This document shows positions 1-7,499 of a stretch of 64,000 bases of DNA, in pieces (positions within the stretch are counted from its first letter, which is position 1; every line of letters starts with the position of its first letter). The notes under the pieces are model-generated. The model was given only the letters and a program-made list of their open reading frames with translations. It was not told where the DNA came from and searched no databases. The stretch lies in the NCBI RefSeq assembly GCF_001613045.1, contig NZ_BDBP01000036.1:1-64000 (forward strand), written 5' to 3'. The DNA is from Nocardia lijiangensis NBRC 108240. Its GTDB lineage: Bacteria; Actinomycetota; Actinomycetes; Mycobacteriales; Mycobacteriaceae. The position numbers and the translations under genes are program-made.

Positions 1-1
1 G

Positions 2-637
2 GGCGTCGGCGCGCTGGCGGAGCTGGCGGCCTGGCCGCAGGTGGCGGCGGCGTTGGCGCCGGTTCCGTACTACACGCGCCCCACCGAGGCCGGTGTCGTC
101 GCGCATTTCGCGCATCTCGCGGCGGGTTCGCCTGTGCCGCTGATCGTGTATCACATTCCGTACCGCACCGGCCGTTCGTTGAGCGCGAGCACGCTGCGGG
201 AACTGGCGGCCGTGGACGGAGTCGTCGGCGTGAAGTACGCGGTCGGCGGTGTCGACGCCGACGCGGTCAAGCTGCTCGCCGATCCGCCCGCGGATTTCGC
301 GGTGCTCGCCGGAGACGACGCGTTCCTGTCGCCGCTGCTGGCGCTGGGTGCGGCGGGCGGCATCGTGGCGAGCGCGCTGCTCGCGACCGCGCGCTACGTC
401 GCCCTCGACAATGCCTGGCGGACAGGCGATCTGGCGGCCGCGCGGGCGATCGGCGCGGAGCTGGCCAGGGTGTCGGCGGCGGCGTTCGCCGAACCGAACC
501 CCACGGTGATCAAGGGCGTGCTGCACGCGCAGGGGCGTATTCCGACCCCCGCGGTGCGGTTGCCGCTGCTGCCCGCCGCGGCGGAATCGGTGGATCGGGC
601 GTCGGCGGTGCTACTCGATCACCTTCCCGCCCGATAG
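2..637 (+). CDS. Dihydrodipicolinate synthase/aldolase (DapA) family protein, 5'-truncated by the window edge
   Basis: The reading frame is open from base 2, so the gene begins before the window and the in-frame GTG at 41 is internal. Family hallmarks are visible: PYYTRP carrying the active-site tyrosine, VYHIPYRTG matching the family's VPxRTG loop, and GVKYA with the Schiff-base lysine, followed by a substrate-pocket loop (AGDDAF) and the C-terminal helices. Family members condense or cleave pyruvate-derived substrates through a Schiff base. True DapA makes tetrahydrodipicolinate for lysine synthesis, but the tyrosine-lysine pair is shared with N-acetylneuraminate lyase and other aldolases. 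The exact substrate is therefore open. It ends 66 bases before a methyltransferase gene on the same strand. Confidence 0.85.
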   Translation, partial: GVGALAELAAWPQVAAALAPVPYYTRPTEAGVVAHFAHLAAGSPVPLIVYHIPYRTGRSLSASTLRELAAVDGVVGVKYAVGGVDADAVKLLADPPADFAVLAGDDAFLSPLLALGAAGGIVASALLATARYVALDNAWRTGDLAAARAIGAELARVSAAAFAEPNPTVIKGVLHAQGRIPTPAVRLPLLPAAAESVDRASAVLLDHLPAR

Positions 638-703
638 CGGATTGCTATTCTGGCCTAGTCCGGTGCCACCGGGCGGCGAGAACCGCACAGACCGGAGGGC
701 GTT

Positions 704-1414
704 GTGAACGATCGTCGCGGCGCATTGCAGGAGTACCTGTTGCGGACTCAGCCCAGGACCGTCGACCGGGGGCGGATGGTGGTCGTGGAACGCGAGCTCA
801 CCCGCGCGATGCGCGGCGGCGTGGCCGGCGCGGTGGTCGAATTCGGTTGCTACCAGGGCGGAATGACCGCGTGGATGCGCGCCGTGCTGGACGCCCTCGG
901 CGTCGATCCTGCGGTGCACGCCTACGACTCCTTCCGCGGGCTGCCCGCGGTCGGCCGCCACGACAGCGCCTATTTGGCCGAGGGCGAGTTCACTGCATCG
1001 GTCGGCGACGTGCTGCGGTTGCACGAACGGTTCGGCCTGCGTCGACCGCACGTGCACGCAGGCTTGTTCGCCCACACCCTGCCCGAGCAGCTGCCCACCC
1101 GGATCGCGTTCGCCTACGTGGACGGCGACCGGTACGAGTCGACGATGCAGTGCCTGCGCGCGGTCCTGCCGCGACTCGCACCCGGCGCGATCCTGGTGCT
1201 CGACGACTATGCCGATCCCGCCGCGTCCTTGCCCGGCCGCGCTGTCGCGCAACCGAAGGCACCGGGCGTCATGAAGGCATGCGAGGACGTGTTCGGCACG
1301 CCGCTGGCGGTCACGTCGGTGTGCGAGGACCCGACATGGGCGCTCGGGGTGTACCGCCACGCGGTGCCCCCGACGGTCTCGGCGGCCACGGTCGGCCCGA
1401 AAACCGCGCGCTGA
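704..1414 (+). CDS. TylF/MycF-type class I SAM methyltransferase
   Basis: The protein has 236 aa. It carries the SAM-binding VEFGCYQGG segment at about residues 46-54, the acidic AYDSFRGLP loop at about 73-81, and AYVDGDRYEST followed by ILVLDDY, which resemble the metal-binding aspartates of the TylF/MycF (macrocin O-methyltransferase) family. Family members methylate sugar hydroxyls in macrolides, but many chromosomal homologues have unknown substrates. The GTG start is chosen because a GGAGG ribosome site lies 5 bases upstream. No glycosyltransferase or other antibiotic gene is adjacent, so the substrate cannot be inferred. A lone housekeeping or resistance role is possible. Confidence 0.8.
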   Translation: MNDRRGALQEYLLRTQPRTVDRGRMVVVERELTRAMRGGVAGAVVEFGCYQGGMTAWMRAVLDALGVDPAVHAYDSFRGLPAVGRHDSAYLAEGEFTASVGDVLRLHERFGLRRPHVHAGLFAHTLPEQLPTRIAFAYVDGDRYESTMQCLRAVLPRLAPGAILVLDDYADPAASLPGRAVAQPKAPGVMKACEDVFGTPLAVTSVCEDPTWALGVYRHAVPPTVSAATVGPKTAR

Positions 1415-1574
1415 CGACGCGATTCCCGCAGTGTGTCGAGGCGAACGCGCTGCGGCGGTCACCTGGAGGGTGTCGATGGTCTCGCCCGGTTGGGGCGTTG
1501 CCGAGCAGAATCCGGTGTATCCGCTCGGGAACAGGGGATGTTGCGGACTGGGCGTCCACTATCGTGCACGGGGT

Positions 1575-2072
1575 TCAGCGCAGTGTGGTCAATGCGGCGC
1601 GCAGCCGGTCCGCGAGGTCGACGGCCTGGTCGAGCGTCCACGGCAGGACGCCGTTCTCGCCCATCAGTGCGTGGAACTGCTGTTCGCGGTAGGGGACGCC
1701 CGGCGGCAGCGGTGCGATGTGCCAGTGCAGGTGTGAATTGCCCTGCTGGCTACCGAGACTCAGCAGGTAGGTGCGTTCGCTCGGCACCACCGCCTCCACC
1801 GCGCGCGTCACCCGGTGCACCAGCGACATGATCCGCAGGAAGGCGTCCTGCGGAAGGTCTCGCACGACGTGTTCGCGGTGCAGTTTCGGCGCGACGAGGA
1901 CGGAGCCGTACAGCGTCGGATAGCGCGACAGGAACGCGAAGTTCTCGCCGTCCTCGGCGATGACCTGTTCGAGCTGGGAGTCGTGTTCGCCCGCCACTAT
2001 CGCGCAGATGAAGCACGGCGAGGTCTGGACGCGCTGGACGTAGGCGTCCACGTCGAAGGAAATCCGTTCCAC
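1575..2072 (-). CDS. HIT-family nucleotide hydrolase/transferase
   Basis: The protein has 165 aa. The histidine-triad signature HLHWHIAPL lies near residues 120-128, after a conserved SLGSQQGNSH segment, as in HIT-family dinucleoside polyphosphate hydrolases. The central histidine forms the nucleotidyl intermediate. CFIC near residue 20 resembles the N-terminal metal-binding Cys pair found in some bacterial HIT proteins. Length is typical of the family. It is convergent with the methyltransferase gene and its start lies just beyond the remnant of an alcohol dehydrogenase. Its in vivo substrate is not known from sequence. Confidence 0.88.
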   Translation of the reverse strand: MERISFDVDAYVQRVQTSPCFICAIVAGEHDSQLEQVIAEDGENFAFLSRYPTLYGSVLVAPKLHREHVVRDLPQDAFLRIMSLVHRVTRAVEAVVPSERTYLLSLGSQQGNSHLHWHIAPLPPGVPYREQQFHALMGENGVLPWTLDQAVDLADRLRAALTTLR

Positions 2073-2100
2073 CCCAGCGATTCTGCCGCGCCGGGGGGAA

Positions 2101-2247
2101 TCACCACGTCAGTACGGGTTCGACGACTCGGCCGTCGCGTTGGTGCGCGAGCCCGGCATCGATCTCGGTGTGCGGGTAGTCGATCACGAGCCGATCGATC
2201 GGGAAACGGCCCGCGGCGTGGAGTGCGAGCAGGTGCGGGCAGGTCAG
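2101..2247 (-). pseudogene. C-terminal remnant of a zinc-type alcohol dehydrogenase
   Basis: The last 48 codons read LALHAAGRFPIDRLV, then YPHTEIDAGLAHQRDGR and EPVLTW before a stop. This is the characteristic C-terminus of MDR-family NAD(P)-dependent alcohol dehydrogenases (substrate-lobe end, then a KPVL-type tail). Nothing upstream on this strand encodes the catalytic zinc site or the Rossmann fold. The homology stops about where a + strand TetR remnant begins, so the two look like the surviving 3' ends of a divergent gene pair. Confidence 0.65.
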
Positions 2248-2277
2248 ACGACCGACGAAACCGCGTTCGACGCCACG

Positions 2278-2607
2278 GACCTGCCGGGATACGCGGGCAG
2301 GCTGTTCGACCTGCGCCACCCCGAGAACGCCCGCCTGCAGACTTGGGCGGAGATCGAGCGCACCCACATTCCCGAGGACGACGGCGCGGTGCGCCGCATC
2401 CTCGCGACCAAGATCGGCGAAATCGAACGTGGACAACGCGCAGGCCTCGTCACCACCGATTTCCCGCCCGTCACGCTCGTCGTCGTGCTGACCGATCTGG
2501 CCCGCACCGCTGCCGTGCACGCCACCCGGGCGGATGAGTCGCACAACATCGCCGAACGCCGGGCCGCGGTGGTGCTGGCCGCGCGTCGGCTGACCGTCCC
2601 GCACTGA
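2278..2607 (+). pseudogene. C-terminal (ligand-domain) remnant of a TetR-family regulator
   Basis: From LPGYAGRLFD onward the frame reads as a TetR C-terminal domain: HPENARLQTWAEIER, then an amphipathic segment ending GLVTTDFPPVTLVVVLTDLA, and a normal stop. The N-terminal helix-turn-helix that should come first is absent. The codons before it look like antisense of the neighbouring alcohol dehydrogenase fragment. The remnant is probably inactive because it cannot bind DNA. An in-frame GTG at 2140 exists but would start inside that antisense stretch. Confidence 0.6.
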
Positions 2608-2715
2608 CCGCACCAGCGAGGATGCTGAAAGTTTGCCAGAATCGATGATGAGGGCCCGGCCCGGGCGTAGACTCACCGGATCGCTGCGTGTACATCCACT
2701 TCGAGGTGATGTCGG

Positions 2716-4335
2716 ATGGTTGACACAGAGGTGCTCATCGCCGGCGCCGGTCCGGTCGGATTGACAGCGGCCATCGAGTTGGCCCGACGCGGAGTGACTT
2801 GCCGGATCATCGACGCGGCCGCCGGACCACCGCGGTACGCCAAAGCGGTCGGCATCCAGCCCAGGACGCTCGAGGTCTTCGAGGGGATGGGAGTGCTGCG
2901 GCAGGTGCTCGACTCGTCGATCCAGCTCCGCGGGCAGATCGTGTACGTGAACGGCGCCGAAGTCGACCGTGTCGCGTTGACCCTGCCCGCCGACATCCCC
3001 TACGGGTTCGTCGGGTTGCCGCAATACGAGACCGAACGGATTCTGCGTAGACGCCTGGCCGCCACCGGCACGCGCGTCGAGCGGGGTACGGCACTCACGC
3101 ATTTCGAACAGAACGGCTCCGGCGTGCACGCCGTGCTGACCGACGAGAAAGGCGAGCGCCGCGTGCAGGCGGAGTATCTGGTCGGTTGCGACGGCGCGCA
3201 CAGTATCGTGCGAAAGGGGTTGGGGCTCGGCTTCGAAGGCGCGGCGTTCGCCGAACAGTACATGCTCGGTGACGTCGAACTGGACTGGTCGATGCCGCGC
3301 GGCTACGGCATTCGCTCGATGCATCGGACCGACGGCGTCACCGATGATCTGCTGGTGTGCATCCCGCTGCCCGGTCGGTGCCGGTATCGAGTGTCGATGC
3401 TGGTGCCCGAGGAGCTCGCGACCATGCCGGCGACCGGTGGCGATGTGGTCGAGCACGGCTTGGAAGGCAGTCATCCGCCCGAGCTGCACCACATCCAGGC
3501 GGTGCTGGATCGGCTGGCCCCCGAACCGGTCACCGCGTCGAGCCTGCGCTGGTCGTCGGTGTTCCGGATCAGTCACCGCATCGTCGACTCCTATTCTCGC
3601 GCACGGGTATTCGTCGCCGGGGACGCCGCGCACATCCATCCGCCCACGGGCGCGCAGGGCATGAACACCGGCATCCAGGACGCACACAACCTCGCCTGGA
3701 AACTCGCGCTGACCCTCGCGGGCATCGGCGCGCCCGATCTGCTCGCCAGCTACGACGCCGAACGCAGGCCGGTCGGAGCGGAGGTGGTCGGGCGGACCGT
3801 GCGCAGTGCGCGGGAAGGCGTCGGCGCGGGGGAGACCGACCCCGGCTTCGTCATCCGCCGCGAAGCGCAACTGCTGATCGACTACTCCGACAGCCCGCTG
3901 GTGAGCACGGCCCCCAGCGGCATCGCAGGCCCGCGGCCAGGACAACGAGCCCCCGACGCGGCCGGTCTGACCCGGGACGCCGTCGCCTTCCCGATCCGCT
4001 TGTTCTCCCTGCTCGGGCAAACCGACCACACCCTCCTGATCTACCTCGACGAGTCCGCGGGCCCCGAGTCGCCCACCGCCGTGGCCGCTCTCACCGATGC
4101 CGCGCGCCGCGCTACCCATGGACGGATCGACGTCTACCTCATCGCGGCTGCCGACGCCGAACTCGACGAGTCGGCCTTGCCGGTGATCCGCGACAACGAC
4201 GGCCACTTCGCCCGCGCCTACGGCGCGAAAGGGTTGTGCGCCTATGTGATCCGGCCGGACGGCTATCTCGGTTTCACCGAACACGCGCCGACGCCCGAGG
4301 ATTTGACGAAGCACTTCGCGGCGATCTTCTGCTGA
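2716..4335 (+). CDS. FAD-dependent aromatic hydroxylase (PheA/TfdB-type monooxygenase)
   Basis: The protein has 539 aa, full length for the class A flavoprotein hydroxylases with a C-terminal thioredoxin-like domain. Motifs are GAGPVGL at about residues 10-16 for FAD binding, GCDGAHS at 157-163 (the DG motif for FAD/NADPH), and GDAAHIHPP at 302-310 contacting the FAD ribityl chain, followed by QGMNTGIQDAHNLAWKL. Such enzymes insert one oxygen ortho to a phenolic hydroxyl. The last 150 residues form the non-catalytic thioredoxin-fold domain. It is followed convergently by an HxlR regulator 45 bases away. The substrate is unknown. Polyketide-tailoring and drug-inactivating enzymes share this architecture. 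Confidence 0.88.
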   Translation: MVDTEVLIAGAGPVGLTAAIELARRGVTCRIIDAAAGPPRYAKAVGIQPRTLEVFEGMGVLRQVLDSSIQLRGQIVYVNGAEVDRVALTLPADIPYGFVGLPQYETERILRRRLAATGTRVERGTALTHFEQNGSGVHAVLTDEKGERRVQAEYLVGCDGAHSIVRKGLGLGFEGAAFAEQYMLGDVELDWSMPRGYGIRSMHRTDGVTDDLLVCIPLPGRCRYRVSMLVPEELATMPATGGDVVEHGLEGSHPPELHHIQAVLDRLAPEPVTASSLRWSSVFRISHRIVDSYSRARVFVAGDAAHIHPPTGAQGMNTGIQDAHNLAWKLALTLAGIGAPDLLASYDAERRPVGAEVVGRTVRSAREGVGAGETDPGFVIRREAQLLIDYSDSPLVSTAPSGIAGPRPGQRAPDAAGLTRDAVAFPIRLFSLLGQTDHTLLIYLDESAGPESPTAVAALTDAARRATHGRIDVYLIAAADAELDESALPVIRDNDGHFARAYGAKGLCAYVIRPDGYLGFTEHAPTPEDLTKHFAAIFC

Positions 4336-4380
4336 ACCGGGCCGCGCAGAGTGGCCGGTGCCCTGATCGGTTGCCTCCGG

Positions 4381-4782
4381 TCATCGTTCGTCGTAGGTGC
4401 GCCGAGCGACGGCGATGTATTCGCGGTGCTGCTCAGCCCAGCTGATCAGCGCGCCGACCTCGCGAGACAGCGTCCGCCCCACCGCCGTCAGGTCGTAGTC
4501 CACGCGCGGCGGGGTGGTCGGTGTGACGGTTCTGGTGACCAGTCCGTCACGTTCGAGGCTGCGCAAGGTGAGGGTCAGCATGCGCTGGGAGATGCCGTCG
4601 ATCGAGCGACGCAGGTCGGAATAGCGGCGCGGTCCCGTGCCGAGCATCGCCATGATCAGCACACTCCACTTGTCGCCCACCCGGTCGAGCACATCGCGCA
4701 GCTCGCAGGTGGCCGTACCGGCGTTGACCTGCGTGGAAACATCGGTGTGCGTAACGAATTCCGAAGTGCCGTCTTCTGTCAC
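4381..4782 (-). CDS. HxlR-family transcriptional regulator
   Basis: The protein has 133 aa from a GTG at 4782, the first sensible start because upstream codons read antisense to the divergent gene. It has the typical single winged-helix fold. Residues 26-41 ([16 protein letters not shown]) carry the family cysteine and GDKW motif. [16 protein letters not shown] is the recognition region and LERDGLVTR is followed by the wing. HxlR proteins are short dimeric regulators, several of which sense electrophiles through that cysteine. It is divergent from the DUF5519 gene at 4864, with an inverted repeat between them, so it probably controls that gene and itself. Confidence 0.88.
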   Translation of the reverse strand: MTEDGTSEFVTHTDVSTQVNAGTATCELRDVLDRVGDKWSVLIMAMLGTGPRRYSDLRRSIDGISQRMLTLTLRSLERDGLVTRTVTPTTPPRVDYDLTAVGRTLSREVGALISWAEQHREYIAVARRTYDER

Positions 4783-4810
4783 CCTGGCAGGGTCGCCCAG
4801 AATCCTGTCG

Positions 4811-4843
4811 GACACAAGTAGTGACCAGCGCACAAAAAGTGCG
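4811..4843. promoter_or_regulatory. Candidate HxlR operator between divergent genes
   Basis: A perfect inverted repeat CGCAC-AAAAA-GTGCG occupies 4829-4843, about 20 bases before the DUF5519 start. A weaker copy, GACAC-AAGTA-GTGAC, is centred 18 bases upstream at 4818. Short arms around an A/T-rich five-base centre are the same layout seen at the second HxlR locus in this window (33144-33179), which supports regulator binding. Confidence 0.5.
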
Positions 4844-4863
4844 TTGCCGTACAGGAGCCCACC

Positions 4864-5331
4864 ATGACCGCCGATCTCACCGCCTTGCCCGCCCGAGCCG
4901 GAACCCGGCCCGCGACGACGGGTCTGGAAATTCCGCACGATCAACTGGAGGAGTTCTCGCCGCCGGAGATCCGTTCCGCGCTCATCGAATTCGTGCGGTC
5001 GCTGCCCAGGGTGCAGACCGGCCCGAGTTCGGTGTCCGAACCGGGATCGTTGGCCTTCCGGCTGCCCCGCGTCGATCGCGCGTTCGACGCGTTCCTGCAT
5101 CCGTCCGTCGACGAGTTCGGACACGTGCACCGCTCCGGGTTCCTGCACCTGACCGTGCCGCTGAATTCCGTTGCGGCGCTGACCGATCTGGGCTGGGTGG
5201 AACCGCATCCGATCAGCAGACGTCCCGAATTCCCCAGCAGCATCGTCATGTTCTATGCACCGCGCGACACGGGCGAACTGGCCGTCGCCACCACCGTGCT
5301 GCGCGCCTCTTACAACCAAGCCGTCGCCTGA
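4864..5331 (+). CDS. DUF5519 ('luciferase family') protein
   Basis: The protein has 155 aa. The family pattern is visible in the second half: GSLAFRLP, then [11 protein letters not shown], then [27 protein letters not shown]. Despite the database name 'luciferase family', no light-producing activity is established for this small domain, and its biochemical role is unknown. The ATG at 4864 follows a CAGGAG ribosome site. The divergent HxlR regulator suggests inducible expression, possibly in response to a reactive compound. Confidence 0.75.
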   Translation: MTADLTALPARAGTRPATTGLEIPHDQLEEFSPPEIRSALIEFVRSLPRVQTGPSSVSEPGSLAFRLPRVDRAFDAFLHPSVDEFGHVHRSGFLHLTVPLNSVAALTDLGWVEPHPISRRPEFPSSIVMFYAPRDTGELAVATTVLRASYNQAVA

Positions 5332-5358
5332 GTTCTCGAAACATCAACGAGGAGAGGC

Positions 5359-5436
5359 ATGTTCATCGTCGCCATGCGGCTGTCGGCGGTCCTGATCGGT
5401 TCGGCCGGGCCGAACTGGTGGCGACAGGTGCGCTAG
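5359..5436 (+). CDS. Possible 25-residue peptide or membrane-protein remnant
   Basis: An ATG preceded by a strong GAGGAGAGG ribosome site opens a 25-codon frame reading MFIVAMRLSAVLIGSAG and then NWWRQVR before TAG. It starts 27 bases after the DUF5519 gene, so it could be the second gene of that operon. The first half resembles the start of a DoxX-type membrane protein, and the frame then ends abruptly. Either it is a true small peptide or the stub left by deletion of a membrane protein gene. I cannot decide from sequence. Confidence 0.35.
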   Translation: MFIVAMRLSAVLIGSAGPNWWRQVR

Positions 5437-5437
5437 G

Positions 5438-6913
5438 TCAGTGTTCGAAGACGCTCACGTCTCCGGGTTCGGTCTCGAGCGCCTCGCGGTCGAATATCAG
5501 CAGGGCGAGGAAGAACAGCACTCCCGCGAGGAGCAAACCGGCCACGATCAGGATGGGAACCGAGGCATCCCGGGGCGTCACCAGGACGAACAGTGCGGCG
5601 GCCGACCACATCAGCGCGCCGATCGCGACGGGCAGCTCGAAGCGCCCGAGGTCGAACGCGCCCTTTCTGCGGTCCAATCGTCTGCGCACCGTCAGGTAGA
5701 GAACGATCGTCGAGCCGTAGGTGAGGGCGGGGAGAATCGTCGACGCCGTGATCAGCTCCAGCAGTGCGTTACCCGGCAGCGTGACCATCAGGACGACGCC
5801 CAGGCAGAAGATGAGGATCGTCGCCGGGACCGGCGTGTGCGTGCGTGGGTCGACCCGTCGCATCAGCCGGTGGGCGGGGAAACGCGCGTCGCGCGACATC
5901 GCGAAAACGAGCCGCGAGCACGCGGTCATCACGACCATCCCGGCACCGAAGAACGCAAACGTGATGGCGACCAACAAGATTCGCTCCATCACCGGACCGA
6001 GCTGGTCGCGCATGATCGCCGCGACCGGCGAGCCGCTGGCGCTGATCCGGGGAATGTCATCGATCGCGACGGTGAGCGCGATCACGAACAGCAGTCCCAG
6101 CACCCCGGCCGCCACGACCGACCCGACGATCGCGCGCGGCACGCTGCGATGGGGATCCTTGGCTTCTTCCGCCAGGTTCGCCGCGGCGTCGAAGCCGACG
6201 AGCGTGCCGAGGCCCATGATCATCGCGATCATCAATCCGCCGCCGACGGCGAAATAGTCGGAGGCGTTCTCGGTGACACCACGCGAGGTGAGATTGTCGG
6301 CCGCGCCGTCGCCCGTGATCGCCACCGCGACGACCAGCGCGATCGCCACCACCACGACGAGCACCAGCTCGAGCCCGACCGCGCCCGCGTTGATCATGCT
6401 CACGATGCGTGTCGAGGCGATGGCGAGGGAGGCTTGGAGGAGCAGCACCGCGAGCGTGATCAGGCGAGCGGTGTCTTCGTCCGGCTCCATGCCCGCCAGC
6501 GGCATGAACGCTTGGCTGGCAAGCGCATTGTCGACCGCCACCACGGCGATCGCCAGGTAGCAGAACGTCAGCCAACCGAAACCCCAGCCGATCTTCGGAT
6601 TGGCCAGCCGCGAGGCCCATTGGTAGGACGAGCCGCTGAGCGGGATGCGGGCCGCGAATTGCGCGACCACCAATGCCACCAGCACCTGCCCCGCCGCGGC
6701 GACGATCCACAGCCAAATCCCGACCGGCCCCGCGTTTTGCAGTACGTCGTCGTATGTCGCGAAGATGCCGACCGCTACCGAGATGAATGCGAACGAGATC
6801 GCGAACACCTGAAAGGGGCCGAGCGTTCGCTTCAGCTCCTGCCGGTAGCCCCCGAGTTCGACGGAACTCTCGTCCGCCTGGGCGTTCGTCGACGCTTCCG
6901 CCATCTCGCTCAC
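5438..6913 (-). CDS. APC-superfamily amino-acid permease
   Basis: The protein has 491 aa with about twelve hydrophobic membrane segments. The first helix region carries FAISFAFISVAVGIF, a second carries PLSGSSYQWASRL, and the middle has GFDAAANLAEEAKDPHRSVPRAI, the signature of the GABA/choline-type amino-acid permease branch. Cytoplasmic ends are hydrophilic and acidic. Family members use the proton gradient to import amino acids or amines. The GTG at 6913 and an ATG three codons in are both possible starts. It ends one base after the small frame at 5436. A roughly 580-base non-coding region separates it from the divergent HelR-like gene. Confidence 0.9.
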   Translation of the reverse strand: MSEMAEASTNAQADESSVELGGYRQELKRTLGPFQVFAISFAFISVAVGIFATYDDVLQNAGPVGIWLWIVAAAGQVLVALVVAQFAARIPLSGSSYQWASRLANPKIGWGFGWLTFCYLAIAVVAVDNALASQAFMPLAGMEPDEDTARLITLAVLLLQASLAIASTRIVSMINAGAVGLELVLVVVVAIALVVAVAITGDGAADNLTSRGVTENASDYFAVGGGLMIAMIMGLGTLVGFDAAANLAEEAKDPHRSVPRAIVGSVVAAGVLGLLFVIALTVAIDDIPRISASGSPVAAIMRDQLGPVMERILLVAITFAFFGAGMVVMTACSRLVFAMSRDARFPAHRLMRRVDPRTHTPVPATILIFCLGVVLMVTLPGNALLELITASTILPALTYGSTIVLYLTVRRRLDRRKGAFDLGRFELPVAIGALMWSAAALFVLVTPRDASVPILIVAGLLLAGVLFFLALLIFDREALETEPGDVSVFEH

Positions 6914-7159
6914 CTCACCTTCCGTGCGAGGGTGCGCCCACCGACCCTGGAGGCAACGGGTCGAATCATCTTCCGAAAGTCAATTCTGCGATGGCATCTA
7001 TTCGTGCATCTGTCAATTCAATTCGTGCGAATCGATATTTACCAACTCGGGAAATGGAAATATTGAAGACCGGTCATTACCTTTCGATGATCCCCCCGTT
7101 GTTACGCAATGTCACTGTTCTTTCGCCCACCTAAACACTGCGGCCCAGAAGTAGGACGA

Positions 7160-7203
7160 TGGGCGACGTGACTACGTTGTGTCCGTACGATATTCGCCGT
7201 TCG
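7160..7203 (+). repeat. Degenerate copy of the dispersed 44-bp repeat
   Basis: The block carries GACGT, a GTCCGTACGATATTCG segment and CCGTTCG in the same order and spacing as the three near-identical copies at 21219, 24790 and 26959, with many substitutions in the first half. It lies upstream of the HelR-like gene in the same orientation as the others. Confidence 0.45.
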
Positions 7204-7340
7204 GAGCTCGGCGGCGGTTCGATCGGAGCCCGGAGACGACTCGTCGGAGTCGATCACTGGCCGAACACCAGCGGCCGAATCATTCCACAGCGGGAACGGG
7301 AGCATCCACCCCTTTCCATTTCCAACATATAGCGCACCCG

Positions 7341-7359
7341 GGGGCTTGCGGCAAGACCC
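7341..7359. promoter_or_regulatory. Rifamycin-associated element (RAE)-like palindrome
   Basis: The 19 bases GGGGCTTGCGGCAAGACCC form an inverted repeat centred on 7350 with perfect CTTGC/GCAAG inner arms and GGG/CCC outer arms. A looser palindrome (CGCACC ... GTGCG) extends to 7333-7365. From memory, this is the form of the conserved RAE found upstream of rifamycin-inducible genes such as rifamycin phosphotransferases, monooxygenases and helR in actinomycetes. It lies about 140 bases upstream of a HelR-like gene, exactly the context expected. Confidence 0.72.
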
Positions 7360-7499
7360 GGTGCGTGCCGCACAATCGCTGGCCGAAGCCAGAACCTGCG
7401 GAAATTTGGGGAGTCGCGAAGTGCGTGGTGCCGTCTGAGGGTCGCCGCGCAGTTCGACACGGTCGCCGAGGCGGCCGGGAGATGTGAAGGAGTGTGGCT

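Larger units (their letters stand above)
6914..7499. other. Divergent intergenic region, locally AT-rich
   Basis: No credible gene is present. Bases 6960-7130 are clearly AT-richer than the surrounding genes. A degenerate copy of the dispersed repeat lies at 7160-7203. The rifamycin-element-like palindrome lies at 7341-7359, and a plausible promoter (TTTCCA ... CATATA) precedes it near 7315-7332. The region should hold the promoters for the permease and for the HelR-like gene. Confidence 0.6.

Noticed and set aside
2101-4314. A 737-codon open frame on the minus strand across the flavin hydroxylase
   Set aside because: It is antisense to a convincing monooxygenase and lacks protein-like composition. 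Only its last 48 codons match a real family (ADH remnant).
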